Shown here: one piece after another, positions 17,671 through 26,800 of the stretch | Numbering within the stretch: position 1 is the first letter of the stretch | Layout of the letters: every line of letters begins with the position of its first letter | Origin: Polaromonas sp. 39-63-25 | GTDB lineage: Bacteria > Pseudomonadota > Gammaproteobacteria > Burkholderiales > Burkholderiaceae_C | Reading direction: 5' to 3' | DNA: 64,000 nt | NCBI RefSeq assembly: GCF_002278925.1 | Contig: NZ_NCJH01000010.1 | Coordinates: 1-64,000 of the forward strand | Made by a program: the position numbers and the translations under genes | The notes under the pieces: generated by a model | Seen by the model: only the letters and a program-made list of their open reading frames with translations | Told to the model about the DNA's origin: nothing | The model's database searches: none

Positions 17671-17690
17671 AACTGTATTTATGTACAGTA
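17671..17690 (+). promoter_or_regulatory. LexA (SOS) box
   Basis: AACTGTATTTATGTACAGTA contains CTGT-N8-ACAG, the full LexA consensus with AT-rich centre. It lies 12-31 bases before the ATG at 17702, where LexA would block the promoter. The small gene downstream is therefore predicted to be DNA-damage inducible. Confidence 0.75.
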
Positions 17691-17701
17691 TCATAAACAC
17701 C

Positions 17702-17893
17702 ATGGAAGACATCTCTCCCACCCAATGGGTTACTCAATGCGCTGAGCGATTGCATCAGCGCTGGCACACTGTTGAGTCTGCACAATTGGAGGAGGTAGCG
17801 ATTGAGCTTTGGCAAGACTCGCATCTTCGCGCATTGCCGCCAGCAGATGCAGCAGAGCTCTGGCTGAGTCCTGTGGCCGGTCAGCCCGACTGA
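17702..17893 (+). CDS. Small SOS-box-controlled protein, unknown function
   Basis: A 63-residue protein (MEDISPTQWVTQCAERLHQR..ELWQDSHLRALPPADAAELW). The in-frame ATG at 17681 lies inside the LexA box, so I take 17702 as start. It resembles small acidic helical proteins found near SOS genes in betaproteobacteria, but I cannot attach a function. It has no coupled neighbour: a divergent nuclease lies upstream and a convergent regulator downstream. Confidence 0.7.
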   Translation: MEDISPTQWVTQCAERLHQRWHTVESAQLEEVAIELWQDSHLRALPPADAAELWLSPVAGQPD

Positions 17894-17997
17894 CGCGTCA
17901 ACCACTTGACCTGGATGTGAGGTCAGGGTTTATGCGACAAAAAATAATTCATCTGAACTATGCGCTCAAGCGGCCGCCCAGAGTTGGCTATGCGCGT

Positions 17998-18369
17998 TTA
18001 GCTCTTTGCCATGATCGCAAATAGCAGCCCAAGACCTATAAGGACGGCTGCCTTGTTGTCCTCTTTTTTGTCCGGTACGTCTACACCGCTCTTTTCAAGC
18101 CGAACAGCCAGCTCATCTGCTCGCTGCAGAATTTGATGAGGCGCGCATTTAAGTTTCGCGGCGATCACCCGAAGTTGAGCCAACGTCATTGCTGCTTGTC
18201 CCGACTCCAGTTTGGAATAGCCCGACTGCCCTAGCTCTAAAGCCGCGGCCATATCTGACTGATTCAAACCTGCTTGCGAACGCAACGCTTCAATCGCCTT
18301 GCCAACTAACGTGTTGTAAGGAACCACCGGACGCGGACCACCGCCCTTGACAGCCTGAGGATTAATCAT
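17998..18369 (-). CDS. XRE-family regulator with C-terminal hydrophobic tail
   Basis: A 123-residue protein. A helix-turn-helix domain covers about 22-80 (IEALRSQAGLNQSDMAAALE, QSGYSKLESG). It ends in a short hydrophobic stretch (AAVLIGLGLLFAIMA), so it may be membrane-tethered. It is divergent from the LRAT-like gene across 53 bp that contain an inverted repeat (18385-18405). It probably represses both. Confidence 0.85.
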   Translation of the reverse strand: MINPQAVKGGGPRPVVPYNTLVGKAIEALRSQAGLNQSDMAAALELGQSGYSKLESGQAAMTLAQLRVIAAKLKCAPHQILQRADELAVRLEKSGVDVPDKKEDNKAAVLIGLGLLFAIMAKS

Positions 18370-18384
18370 GTATTCTTTTAAGGA

Positions 18385-18405
18385 ATAGTTTCATTTCGAG
18401 ACTAT
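18385..18405. promoter_or_regulatory. Inverted repeat, putative operator
   Basis: ATAGTTTC-ATTTC-GAGACTAT: eight-base arms with one mismatch, centred in the divergent gap between the XRE gene and the LRAT-like gene. Position and symmetry suit the XRE regulator. Confidence 0.5.
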
Positions 18406-18422
18406 ATCACCAAGAGGAAGAT

Positions 18423-18824
18423 ATGAAAGTGACAGAACGTGCAGTGTACAAGGTGGGGCAAGTCTTGAAAACCTCCCGATTGTTCTACAAACACACCGGA
18501 ATCGTGACTGATCGGTGGGAAAGCGGGGAGCAATTGGTGATCTGTTGCTCAAATCGCAGAGGAAAGGTGGTGGAGGAGCGTTTAAGCGAGTTCTTAGGCG
18601 GCTTTCTCCCTGAACTAGTAGATGAGCCGACGACCCTGACCAACTACGAGATCCTTTCAAGGGCTCGCGCGAAGCTAGGGCAACGCTACGATCTCTTCAC
18701 CTGGAATTGTGAACACTTCGTGAGCCATGCTTTGGGGCGCGCGCCTGAAAGCCCGCAACTCGCATTTGCCATCATGACCGGGCTTAGCTTGTTGCTGGCC
18801 GTACCATCTAAGGGACGCTCGTAG
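18423..18824 (+). CDS. LRAT-like permuted papain-fold protein
   Basis: A 133-residue protein with the two signatures of the LRAT/NlpC-P60 circularly permuted fold: the His motif HTGIVTD (His24) and the NCEHFV motif with the catalytic Cys96. A C-terminal hydrophobic stretch (about 110-127) suggests a membrane anchor, as in LRAT-type acyltransferases and phospholipases. A ribosome site (AAGAGGAAG) precedes the ATG. Substrate unknown: lipid acyl chains or peptides are possible. With a divergent XRE gene it may be a regulated toxin or membrane-acting effector; this is inference. Confidence 0.78.
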   Translation: MKVTERAVYKVGQVLKTSRLFYKHTGIVTDRWESGEQLVICCSNRRGKVVEERLSEFLGGFLPELVDEPTTLTNYEILSRARAKLGQRYDLFTWNCEHFVSHALGRAPESPQLAFAIMTGLSLLLAVPSKGRS

Positions 18825-18992
18825 CTTGCTCAAGTTAGTCGGCGCCTACGCCAACGGCCCGCAGCCTGACTTTTAAGAGCTCGGGCAGGCGGCGAGGCGT
18901 AGTTAGACCGCTTGGACGCGGAAGTCGATAGGACGAGTTTGAACGAGCATCGACGATTTATGATCGAAGCTGGTTCACTACAAGTAAAAGCT

Positions 18993-19430
18993 ATGCCCAA
19001 TATCGCCAGCGTCCTGAAAGAAGAAATCGCACGCGTTGCGCGGAAGGAAATGCGAACTGAAACACAGCAGCTCAAGAAGGCGTCGGCTCATTACCGTTCA
19101 GACATAGCAGCCCTGAAACGTCGTATTGCAGTGCTCGAGAAACTTGTTGGACGTCTGAGCAAAGGTTCCGCCAAGAAGGCGCCAGGCGCCGCGGTCGATC
19201 AGCCGGCCAACGCTTTCCGTTTTAGCGCGAGCGGCTTGCAGGCGCAAAGGAAAAGGCTGGGGCTGTCGGCATCGGAAGCTGCCCTTCTTCTGGGAGTTTC
19301 AGATCAATCTGTTTACAAATGGGAAAACGGAAAGACGCGACCAAGGGCCAGCCAGTTTGCTTCGATTGCAGCGCTGCGAGGGATGAGTAAGAAAGAGGCT
19401 GCCAGTCAGCTTGCGGCACCGTCGCGCTGA
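18993..19430 (+). CDS. Coiled-coil/HTH regulator
   Basis: I take the start at MPNIASVLKEEIARVARKEM (18993), the natural N-terminus, rather than the longer frame from 18912. A basic coiled-coil region (about 20-60) is followed by an XRE-type helix-turn-helix (LQAQRKRLGLSASEAALLLG, QSVYKWENGKTRPR). Length about 145. A decayed copy of its C-terminal third lies at 21703-21835. Orphan transcription factors of this form occur on Burkholderiales islands; the target is unknown. Confidence 0.8.
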   Translation: MPNIASVLKEEIARVARKEMRTETQQLKKASAHYRSDIAALKRRIAVLEKLVGRLSKGSAKKAPGAAVDQPANAFRFSASGLQAQRKRLGLSASEAALLLGVSDQSVYKWENGKTRPRASQFASIAALRGMSKKEAASQLAAPSR

Positions 19431-19455
19431 CTCTTGCCATCTCAGCACTCTTCAA

Positions 19456-20565
19456 CTACTTGAAATTTACCAGCCGCAAGATTTCTTCCGCGCGCTTATC
19501 GATCTCGGCCTTGTCTGTTGTAGGCTTGCTTTCTTGGGCTAAAGCCCTGCTAGTGCGGTCCATGAATTCAAGCGCATCTTTTACCGCTTGCTCTCTTGCC
19601 TTGACATCCGTTGCACTTGTGATCCAAAAGGTTCCCGCACAATCTTTGACCGCTGCCTCCCATTCGGGTGGCGTCTCCAGAGTGGTCTTGGTCGCGCGAT
19701 TGAATGCTGGACCCCACTTCCTGTCAGAGACATGCGAAGGCATCACTACATCCACTGCGCAGCGCGCATATGTACCTTCACGGAAGCTTTGGCGCGCCTG
19801 ATTCAAGCGGTCGAATACATGATAAGCCCCAGGGTAAACCTTGTATTGAACTGCATTGCCCTCTGCAGCTAACAAATTTACTTCTTCGACGCATGGCTCA
19901 GCGGGGGTCATATCGTCTTTTTCGGCAAAGAGGTAAAGGACAGGAGCACTGACCTTCAGGGTTGGGTTTCTATAGCGTAGGTTGCAGCCTGGATATACAG
20001 GTATGCTGCCAGCCCACTTAATCGACTCCGCCTGGGTGATTGGAAATCTATAATTTGGCCACATTGCTCCTGTGACTGCGCTTCCGCCACGTGACCAACC
20101 AAGGTGAAAAATGCGAGACGCGTCAATCTTAGGATGACTTGTCAACAGCTTGAGAGCATAGATAGCGTCAGAAATGTTGACTGTGGTATTCCATGTCAAC
20201 TGCGCTCCGGTCCCAGCAATCTTTGCGCTATCACGTGGGGAAAAGCTGTCCACCATGAAAACAGCATACCCAGCGGCCAGGAAAGGTTTAGCCCAGACCT
20301 CCCGCATACCTTCCGTTATCCCATCACTGCCATGACTCATGACAACCGCTGGGATCTTCGCATTCGGAGTTGGTGGCAACAGCAGATCGCCGTAAATGGC
20401 CTGCCGTGGCCCAAGCTCCCCTCGAATGAGCGCCCACCGATGAGGTGGATTAGACGCCATGAATTCAATCCGGCCCGTCTGGCCTCCGCTTAGATCTGCT
20501 AGTGGCACGGCATTGCCGACGCTGGACACAGCCAACGCCATAACTTGCGCCATCCGCCTCAGCAT
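19456..20565 (-). CDS. Exported dienelactone hydrolase-like alpha/beta hydrolase
   Basis: A 369-residue hydrolase from the start at 20565, which opens with a signal peptide (MLRRMAQVMALAVSS..PLA) and has AAGGA-like sequence upstream. The longer frame to 20697 lacks a signal. Fold motifs: VVMSHGSDG (oxyanion region), GWSRGGS (nucleophile Ser), AEKDDMTP (Asp) and GAYHVFDR (His). It is divergent from the 5'-nucleotidase. Substrate unknown; esters or lactones are likely. No pathway neighbours are visible. Confidence 0.82.
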   Translation of the reverse strand: MLRRMAQVMALAVSSVGNAVPLADLSGGQTGRIEFMASNPPHRWALIRGELGPRQAIYGDLLLPPTPNAKIPAVVMSHGSDGITEGMREVWAKPFLAAGYAVFMVDSFSPRDSAKIAGTGAQLTWNTTVNISDAIYALKLLTSHPKIDASRIFHLGWSRGGSAVTGAMWPNYRFPITQAESIKWAGSIPVYPGCNLRYRNPTLKVSAPVLYLFAEKDDMTPAEPCVEEVNLLAAEGNAVQYKVYPGAYHVFDRLNQARQSFREGTYARCAVDVVMPSHVSDRKWGPAFNRATKTTLETPPEWEAAVKDCAGTFWITSATDVKAREQAVKDALEFMDRTSRALAQESKPTTDKAEIDKRAEEILRLVNFK

Positions 20566-20690
20566 CGCTACCGACCATATGTCCTTATCGATGATCAGCC
20601 GTTGCAACAGCTTTCCGCCTGAAGCTGACTCGCTACGAAGTGCTGTGCACTGCATGTCCGCGTTAAGATTGGTGACTTGGAGGAGTTTGC

Positions 20691-21683
20691 GTGGCATATC
20701 CTATTGAGCGGAAGCTAGTGGTCGCTGTTTCCAGTCGCGCCGTGTTCGACTTGGAGGATGCGAATAGGGTTTTTGATCAGGAAGGAATTGAGGCTTACCG
20801 ATCGTACCAGCGTGAGCGTTTGGACGAGCGTCTTGAGAGAGGAGTCGCCTTCCCGTTTGTTAAACGGCTCCTCGCCCTGAACGACTTGTACCCGGCTCAG
20901 AGACCGGTTGAAGTCGTCGTGCTGTCGCGGAACAGTCCAGAGACTGGGCGGCGCTTCTTTCGCTCTTGTAAGGAGTACCAACTGGACATATCCCGTGGGG
21001 CATTTCTTTCGGGACAAGATCCTTACCCATTCGTGGACGCCTTCAATGCCTCAGTATTCCTGAGTGCGAATGCCGATGATGTAGTCGCTGCTACTACGGC
21101 AGGTCTACCTGCGGGCCTGGTTCTTCCCGGCGCGACCAAAGACGATGACAGCGACCACGACTTTAGGATCGCTTTCGACTTCGATGGCGTTCTTGCCGAT
21201 GACAAGGCAGAAATTGTTTACGGGGATGGCGGATTGGACCTCTTTCACAAACATGAGGTGGAGAAGTCTGCGGTTCCACACGATCCCGGCCCCCTAAAGG
21301 ATTTGTTCACGAAAATCGGCTACTTTCAACGCTTGGAAGCAAAAAGAGCCGCAGAAGATCGCAGCTACCGCCCAGCTATGCGGGTTGCCATTGTGACCGC
21401 ACGAAACCACCCCGCAAATGAACGCCTTGTCACGACACTTGATGATTGGGGTATGCACGCCGCAGAACTGTTCTTGATGGGGGGGATCGAAAAAAAACGA
21501 GTACTTGAAGTTTTCAAGCCGCACATATTCTTCGATGACCAACGCGTTCATCTCGATCCAGCTTCTGCAGTGGTTCCGTCGGTTTGGATACCGTTCGGAT
21601 TTAGGAATAGGGAACAACTTGAGGCCGCGGTTCACGAAGTCGCTACCAAAGCACAGCAGGCGCTAGATCCTCAGGCGCCGTAA
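20691..21683 (+). CDS. Cytosolic 5'-nucleotidase (cN-I-like)
   Basis: A 330-residue protein of the PF06189-type 5'-nucleotidase family. The GTG start follows a strong ribosome site (GGAGGAG). The HAD-like core is visible: AFDFDGVLADD (catalytic Asp), VTARNHPANE, and a late FFDDQRVHL acidic motif. It would dephosphorylate nucleoside monophosphates in the cytoplasm. Placement in a defence island raises the idea of nucleotide depletion during infection, but housekeeping cargo is equally possible. Confidence 0.85.
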   Translation: MAYPIERKLVVAVSSRAVFDLEDANRVFDQEGIEAYRSYQRERLDERLERGVAFPFVKRLLALNDLYPAQRPVEVVVLSRNSPETGRRFFRSCKEYQLDISRGAFLSGQDPYPFVDAFNASVFLSANADDVVAATTAGLPAGLVLPGATKDDDSDHDFRIAFDFDGVLADDKAEIVYGDGGLDLFHKHEVEKSAVPHDPGPLKDLFTKIGYFQRLEAKRAAEDRSYRPAMRVAIVTARNHPANERLVTTLDDWGMHAAELFLMGGIEKKRVLEVFKPHIFFDDQRVHLDPASAVVPSVWIPFGFRNREQLEAAVHEVATKAQQALDPQAP

Positions 21684-21702
21684 TTCGATGATGTCTGCAA
21701 CC

Positions 21703-21835
21703 GATCACAGATCTGTTTACAAATGGGAAAATTGGAATGCCCGTCCCAGGGTCAGCTAGTTTTCTTCGATTGCCACGTTGCGAGGTGTCAGTAAGAAAGA
21801 GGCCGGCAGTCAGCTCGCTACGTTGGGACGCTGAC
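21703..21835 (+). pseudogene. Decayed copy of the coiled-coil/HTH regulator C-terminus
   Basis: The sequence parallels 19303-19434 base by base: CTGTTTACAAATGGGAAAA is shared exactly, and AGTAAGAAAGAGGC recurs, with translation close to SVYKWEN..RGVSKKEAGSQLA. An internal stop and changes before the HTH helix mark decay. It lies immediately after the 5'-nucleotidase, so the hydrolase and nucleotidase genes sit between an intact and a broken copy. Confidence 0.75.
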
Positions 21836-22265
21836 TATCGGCAATGTTCGATTATCGATAACCAGCCGCTGCGACTGCTTTCGGCCAGAAGCGGCCGTTA
21901 GTGCAACACTAGCCGACTGTCTGTTTCAGACTGAATGCGGTCCTTCATCCGTCGTCAGGCACCGACTGGTTTCGACGACAAAGCGGAATTCGATACACGG
22001 GAAATCAGCGTCGCAAAGCCGACATTTACGAAGTTGCATATTGGCCAGTTTGCCGACGAGCGCCTACCTTCTCCAAAGCAGTTGCCGTTTCTGGATGTCT
22101 TACCGCCAAGGCCGTTTTCTCATCCTCATTTTTCATGCTGTGAGAAAAGCCCGACGGACTTTATGCCTCGCAATCACCAGTCACATTCAAAGCCCAGGGC
22201 CAGAGAAGAGAATTTGCTAAATATAAACGCTCTTACTATTTTTTATAAAATGTTTATCATGCCGC
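21836..22265. other. Intergenic region with island repeat and AT-rich promoter zone
   Basis: Holds repeat copy C (21853-21900), then about 350 bases with no convincing gene. The plus frame 21935-22342 lacks a ribosome site, has low-quality composition and overlaps the regulator start. The last 60 bases before 22266 are strongly AT-rich, as expected for the promoter of the sigma-54 activator gene. Confidence 0.5.
21853..21900 (-). repeat. Dispersed island repeat, copy C (reversed)
   Basis: On the minus strand it reads GGCCGCTTCTGGCCGAAAGC, AGTC, then GGCTGGTTATCGATAAT. It shares both blocks with copy A and the first block with copy D at 32221. It lies left of the sigma-54 regulator/restriction cassette, in opposite orientation to copy D on the right. 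Confidence 0.6.
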
Positions 22266-23798
22266 ATGAAGAATCAATCGTGGTTAGTGGCCTGGATAGG
22301 CAAGATGGACCACGAGTGCGCGGAAGGGGCGCACGGCGGTGATCTTGGGCCGGTTGCAACGGCGCTGATAGGCACCAAGCGCTACAACCGCGTCTACCTG
22401 CTGACCAACTACGACTTTGAACGCAGCAAGCGGTTTTGCGCGTGGCTCGAGGAAAAGGCGGCATATGCGCCTGATGACGTGGACCTGTATCAGGTCGACT
22501 TGTCCAGCCCAATTGATTACGGTGAGATCTATACCCAGGTCAGTAGTCAATTGGTGGGTGCAGGGCTTCCGCGCGACGAGATCGACCTCACCTTTCATCT
22601 CAGCCCTGGCACGCCTGCCATGGCAGCCATCTGGATCATCTTGGCCAAAACCCGCTTTCCTGCGAAGCTGATCCAGACATCCAGAGAACGTGGCCTAGAG
22701 CAGGTCGACTTCTTCTTCGACCTCGCCAACGACTTTTTGCCAGAGTACCTGCAGCGCAGTGGAGATCGGGTCGCTCGGCTGTCCGATGCTGCCAAAGAAC
22801 CCGCTCCGGAGTTCGGCAAAGTTATTCATAAGAGCCGGGTGGTTGAGGCGCAAATCCAGCTTGCTCGTCGGATGGCCGCTTATGACGTCCCAGTTTTGAT
22901 TCTGGGAGAGACCGGTACCGGCAAGGAGCTTTTCGCCGAGGCCATCCACGCAGCCAGTCCTCGCGCGGGAAAGCCATTTGTTGCGGTGAACTGCGGAGCC
23001 ATCCCCCCCGAGCTTGCCAACTCGGAACTCTTTGGGCATAAAAAGGGCGCGTTCACGGGTGCGATCACCGACCGTAAAGGGCATTTCCAGGAGGCCTCTG
23101 GAGGAACCCTCTTCTTGGATGAGGTTGGGGATCTGCCCCTGGACACCCAGGTGCGGCTGTTGCGAGTTCTTCAGGCGGGCGAAGTCACGCCCATGGGGCA
23201 ATCTGGCGCTGTCAAGGTCAACACCCGCATTCTGGCTGCGACCCACCGTGATTTGGGGAAAGACGTGGCATCGGGACGCTTCCGGGAGGATCTTTTCCAT
23301 CGCCTGGCCGTTGGAATCCTGCGCCTCCCGCCGCTCAGAGAGCGTGATGGCGATGCTGGCGTGTTGGTTGCTCACTTTATGGAGATCATCAATGCCGACG
23401 CAAAGGGCAAGCCCGAGGCTCAGCATAAAAATATTTCCGTAGAAGCAAGAAATATTCTTCTTTCCCAGCCTTGGCCAGGCAATATCCGAGAGTTGTATCA
23501 CACGCTTTTGCGAGCGGCGATCTGGTCCACGGGTTCAGAAATCACCGATCAAGACGTTTTGGCTGCGCTTCTTCCTCTGGTGGCAAAGTTTGATGGACAA
23601 CCTGCTCGAAAAATTGGGCAAGGCATTGATTTGCAAAGCTATTTGGATGATGTTGCTCGCGACTTCATCGATCAAGCGATGACGAAATCCGGTCAGAAGA
23701 AGACCGGCGCCACCAAGCTGTTAGGCTTCGATAACTACCAGACGCTGGGAAACTGGATGAAGCGTCTGGGCATGGAAAATAACAAATCATCACCTTAG
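22266..23798 (+). CDS. RtcR-like CARF/sigma-54-dependent activator
   Basis: A bacterial enhancer-binding protein of 510 residues. The N-terminal domain (1-about 170) resembles the CARF-type sensor of RtcR: it contains HLSPGTPAMAAIWIILAKTR and PAKLIQTSRERG, aligning with the TTGTH..PARLIQTS segment of RtcR. The AAA+ domain has Walker A GETGTGKE (214-221), the sigma-54 contact loop GAFTGA (261-266), Walker B TLFLDE (281-286) and the arginine finger region FREDLFHRL. The C-terminal Fis-type HTH contains TKLLGFDNYQTLGNWMKRLG. No rtcA or rtcB is nearby; instead a type I restriction operon with a sigma-54 promoter follows at once. RtcR-type sensors respond to RNA ends or cyclic-phosphate RNA. Confidence 0.9.
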   Translation: MKNQSWLVAWIGKMDHECAEGAHGGDLGPVATALIGTKRYNRVYLLTNYDFERSKRFCAWLEEKAAYAPDDVDLYQVDLSSPIDYGEIYTQVSSQLVGAGLPRDEIDLTFHLSPGTPAMAAIWIILAKTRFPAKLIQTSRERGLEQVDFFFDLANDFLPEYLQRSGDRVARLSDAAKEPAPEFGKVIHKSRVVEAQIQLARRMAAYDVPVLILGETGTGKELFAEAIHAASPRAGKPFVAVNCGAIPPELANSELFGHKKGAFTGAITDRKGHFQEASGGTLFLDEVGDLPLDTQVRLLRVLQAGEVTPMGQSGAVKVNTRILAATHRDLGKDVASGRFREDLFHRLAVGILRLPPLRERDGDAGVLVAHFMEIINADAKGKPEAQHKNISVEARNILLSQPWPGNIRELYHTLLRAAIWSTGSEITDQDVLAALLPLVAKFDGQPARKIGQGIDLQSYLDDVARDFIDQAMTKSGQKKTGATKLLGFDNYQTLGNWMKRLGMENNKSSP

Positions 23799-23805
23799 GG
23801 AGGCT

Positions 23806-23821
23806 TGGCACGGTTATCGCT
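23806..23821 (+). promoter_or_regulatory. Sigma-54 (-24/-12) promoter before hsdR
   Basis: TGGCACG-GTTA-TCGCT fits the consensus TGGCACG-N4-TTGCW with one mismatch (T to C at the -12 element). It lies 37 bases before the hsdR ATG and 8 bases after the activator stop. The GG and GC dinucleotides and spacing are intact. An inverted repeat GTTGG-N6-CCAAC (23827-23842) lies near the predicted transcription start. Confidence 0.75.
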
Positions 23822-23857
23822 GATTAGTTGGCATGAACCAACGCGAAAGCCGTCCAA

Positions 23858-26800
23858 ATGTGGATGCAAGATCTGACATCGCTTAACTTTGAGCCATTGC
23901 GCTCAGTGTGGCCCGAACTCGCAAATATGGGCGGGTACGCGGAGCACTACGCCCATTCAGATCCTGAGAGTTCGCTGGTCAAGTTGCGTAACTTTGCTGA
24001 GCGGGTGGTGGATCACATCTACGTCAAGCTCAAACTCCAGCGCGCTCCTCAGTCCAACTTCATCGATTTGCTGAACAACGCCAGTTTTCAGATGGTCGCG
24101 ACCGACCTTCCCCTGGACAAACTGCACCTCATTCGCAAGCTTGGCAACCGGGCTGCCCATGGTGAAGGCGTGCAAGCTGAAGATGCTGTGCGCTGTGTGC
24201 GGGAAGCCTGGCAACTTGCCCGCTGGCTGCATGTCACTTTTCTGGCTGGCCAGCCCGATGACTTTTCCGATTTCAAAATACCGCCAGCGGAAGGAATTGA
24301 CAACAAAGCCGAGGTAAAGCGCAAGGTCAAAGCGCTCGCCATTGAAAACAACCTGAAAGAAGAACGCCTGCGCCAAGCGCTGCAGGAGCTGGCCGATCTT
24401 CGCGCAGCGGACAAGACGCCTTCCGAGACAGAGCCTCCCAAAGAGCCCAGCCCAGACGAGGCAGAGCTGAGACGCACTGCGCAAAGCGCCGCAAAGGCTG
24501 CCCAGCAGCTACGCTTTTCCGAAGACAACACCCGCAAGTGGCTCATTGATCGCGATCTGCGCATGGCCGGTTGGGATGTTTCTGCGGGACTGGCCAGTAA
24601 CGAGTCTGTTGGACAGGAAGTCGAAGTCCTGCACCAGCCCACAACCACCACCAAAGGCTACTGCGACTACGTCTTGTGGGACGACAACGGCAAACCGCTG
24701 GCAGTCGTAGAAGCCAAAAAGACCAGTGTGGATGCCCGCGTGGGCCAAGAGCAAGCGCGTCTGTATGCAGATGGGCTGGAAAAGATGCATGGCCAGCGGC
24801 CCATGATCTTCTTCACCAACGGCCATGACATTTGGGTGTGGGACGACGTTGCCGGTTACCCGCCGCGCTACGTGTACGGTTTCTATTCCAAAGACACGCT
24901 CCAATACCGGGTCAGCTTTCAGCGCAAGGAGCGCCTGGATCTCCTCCAAACCCGGCCCGATCCCCTGATCGCTGGTCGCATGTACCAAATCGAAGGCATC
25001 ACCCGTGTCGCCGAGCGTTTCACCCAGCGCCATCGTAAAGCCCTGGTGGTTCAAGCCACCGGCACCGGCAAGACCCGGGTCGCTATCTCGCTGACCAAGC
25101 TGCTGATCGAGGCGCGCTGGGTCAAGCGGGTGCTGTTCTTGTGCGACCGCAAAGAGCTGCGCAAACAAGCCAAAAACGCCTTCAATGATTTCCTCAAGGA
25201 GCCGCTGTATGTCATTGGGCAGCAAAACGATATCGGCAAGCTCGATGCGCGGGTCTACATAGGCATCTACCAAGGGCTGATCAACGACTACGAGTCGTTC
25301 GATGTGGGCTTCTTCGACCTCATCATTGCCGACGAGTCACACCGCTCTGTCTACAACTTGTACGGTGATCTCTTCAAGTATTTCGATGCGCTGCAGGTTG
25401 GTCTGACCGCCACGCCCGTCGAAATGGTCAGCCGCAGCACCTGCCAGCTGTTCGGTTGCGATTACAAACTGCCCACAGCCAACTACCCTTTGGAGCAAGC
25501 GATTGCCGACCACAATCTGGTGCCTTTCCGGGTGGTCGCCCACACCACCAAGTTTTTGCGCGATGGCATCAAAGCCGCCCACCTGACCGACGAGCAGATC
25601 GCTGAACTTGAAGACCAAGGTATCGACCCGAACACATTGGAGTTCGATGCCCAGGAAATTGACGATGCAGTGTTCAACAAAGACACCAACCGTGTCATCC
25701 TGCGCAACCTGATGGACAACGGTATTCGCGATGCCGACGGTCAGTTGCCTGGCAAGAGCATCGTCTTTGCCCGCAACATCAACCACGCTCGCCTCCTCGC
25801 CGAGTTGTTCGACGAGATGTACCCGCAGTTCGCCGGCAAGTTCTGCCGAGTGATCCATTCACAAGAACCGCGCGCTGAAGAGCTCATCGACGATTTCAAG
25901 GGTAAGCTGGATCCCCGTATCGCTATTTCTGTGGATATGCTCGATACTGGTATCGATGTGCCCGAGGTCGTGAACCTGGTCTTCGCCAAGCCGGTGAAGA
26001 GCAAGGTGAAGTTTTGGCAGATGATTGGACGCGGTACGCGCCTGTGCAAAGACCTGTTTGGAGCGGGAAAAGATAAGTCCGAGTTCCTAATCTTTGACCA
26101 TTGGGGCAATTTCGCGTACCACGACCTGGACGTTGAAGAAGTCGAACCCAAGGTACCCAAGCCTTTGACCCAGCGGCGCTATGAAGCGCGCATTGAGTTG
26201 GCTACCTTGGCACTGGCCAAGTCGGAGATTGCAGCTTTCGACGCGCTGGCCATCCAGATCCAGCAAGACGCACTGGCGCTGCCAGATCGCGGGATTTCGG
26301 TGCGCGAGCATTGGCAAGCCGTTCAGCAGGCACGAGATCCCAAGCTGGTTCACCAGTTTGCGCCCGTTACCCGCCAACTCTTGCTCGATACCGTGGCGCC
26401 TCTGATGAATGCTCTCGATGTGCGGGGCCAGGGCGAGGCCTTGCGCTGGGACCTGTTGTTGGGCAAAGCCCAGGCTGCCGCCATCTCAGATTCGGCAGCG
26501 GCCAACCCCTGTCGCCTCGAAATACAACAGTGGGTGGACCGTCTGCCCCCGCATCTGAACCCCGTTCGAGCCAAAGCGGCCGAGCTTATAGCGCTGCATT
26601 CAGATGCGTTCTGGCTGCAGCCCACCTTCGCGCAGTTGGACGCCATGCGCGAAGCGCTTCGCAGCGTCATTCACTTTGCAGAGGCTCCCGTGGGATTGGC
26701 ACCGTCATTGGTGACGCGATTGGACATTCACGAAGACGCGGGCGATTACCACATTGAAGAACGCCCGACCAAGATCAAGTCGGTGGATTTCGGCATCTAC

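Noticed and set aside
21935-22342. Plus-strand ORF of 135 codons before the sigma-54 activator
   Set aside because: No ribosome site, overlaps the activator start, and codon content is not protein-like.
22266-23798. RtcR controlling RNA repair
   Set aside because: No rtcA or rtcB is nearby; the downstream operon is restriction-modification.
24509-25273. Minus-strand ORF of 254 codons
   Set aside because: Shadow of hsdR; no protein-like motif.
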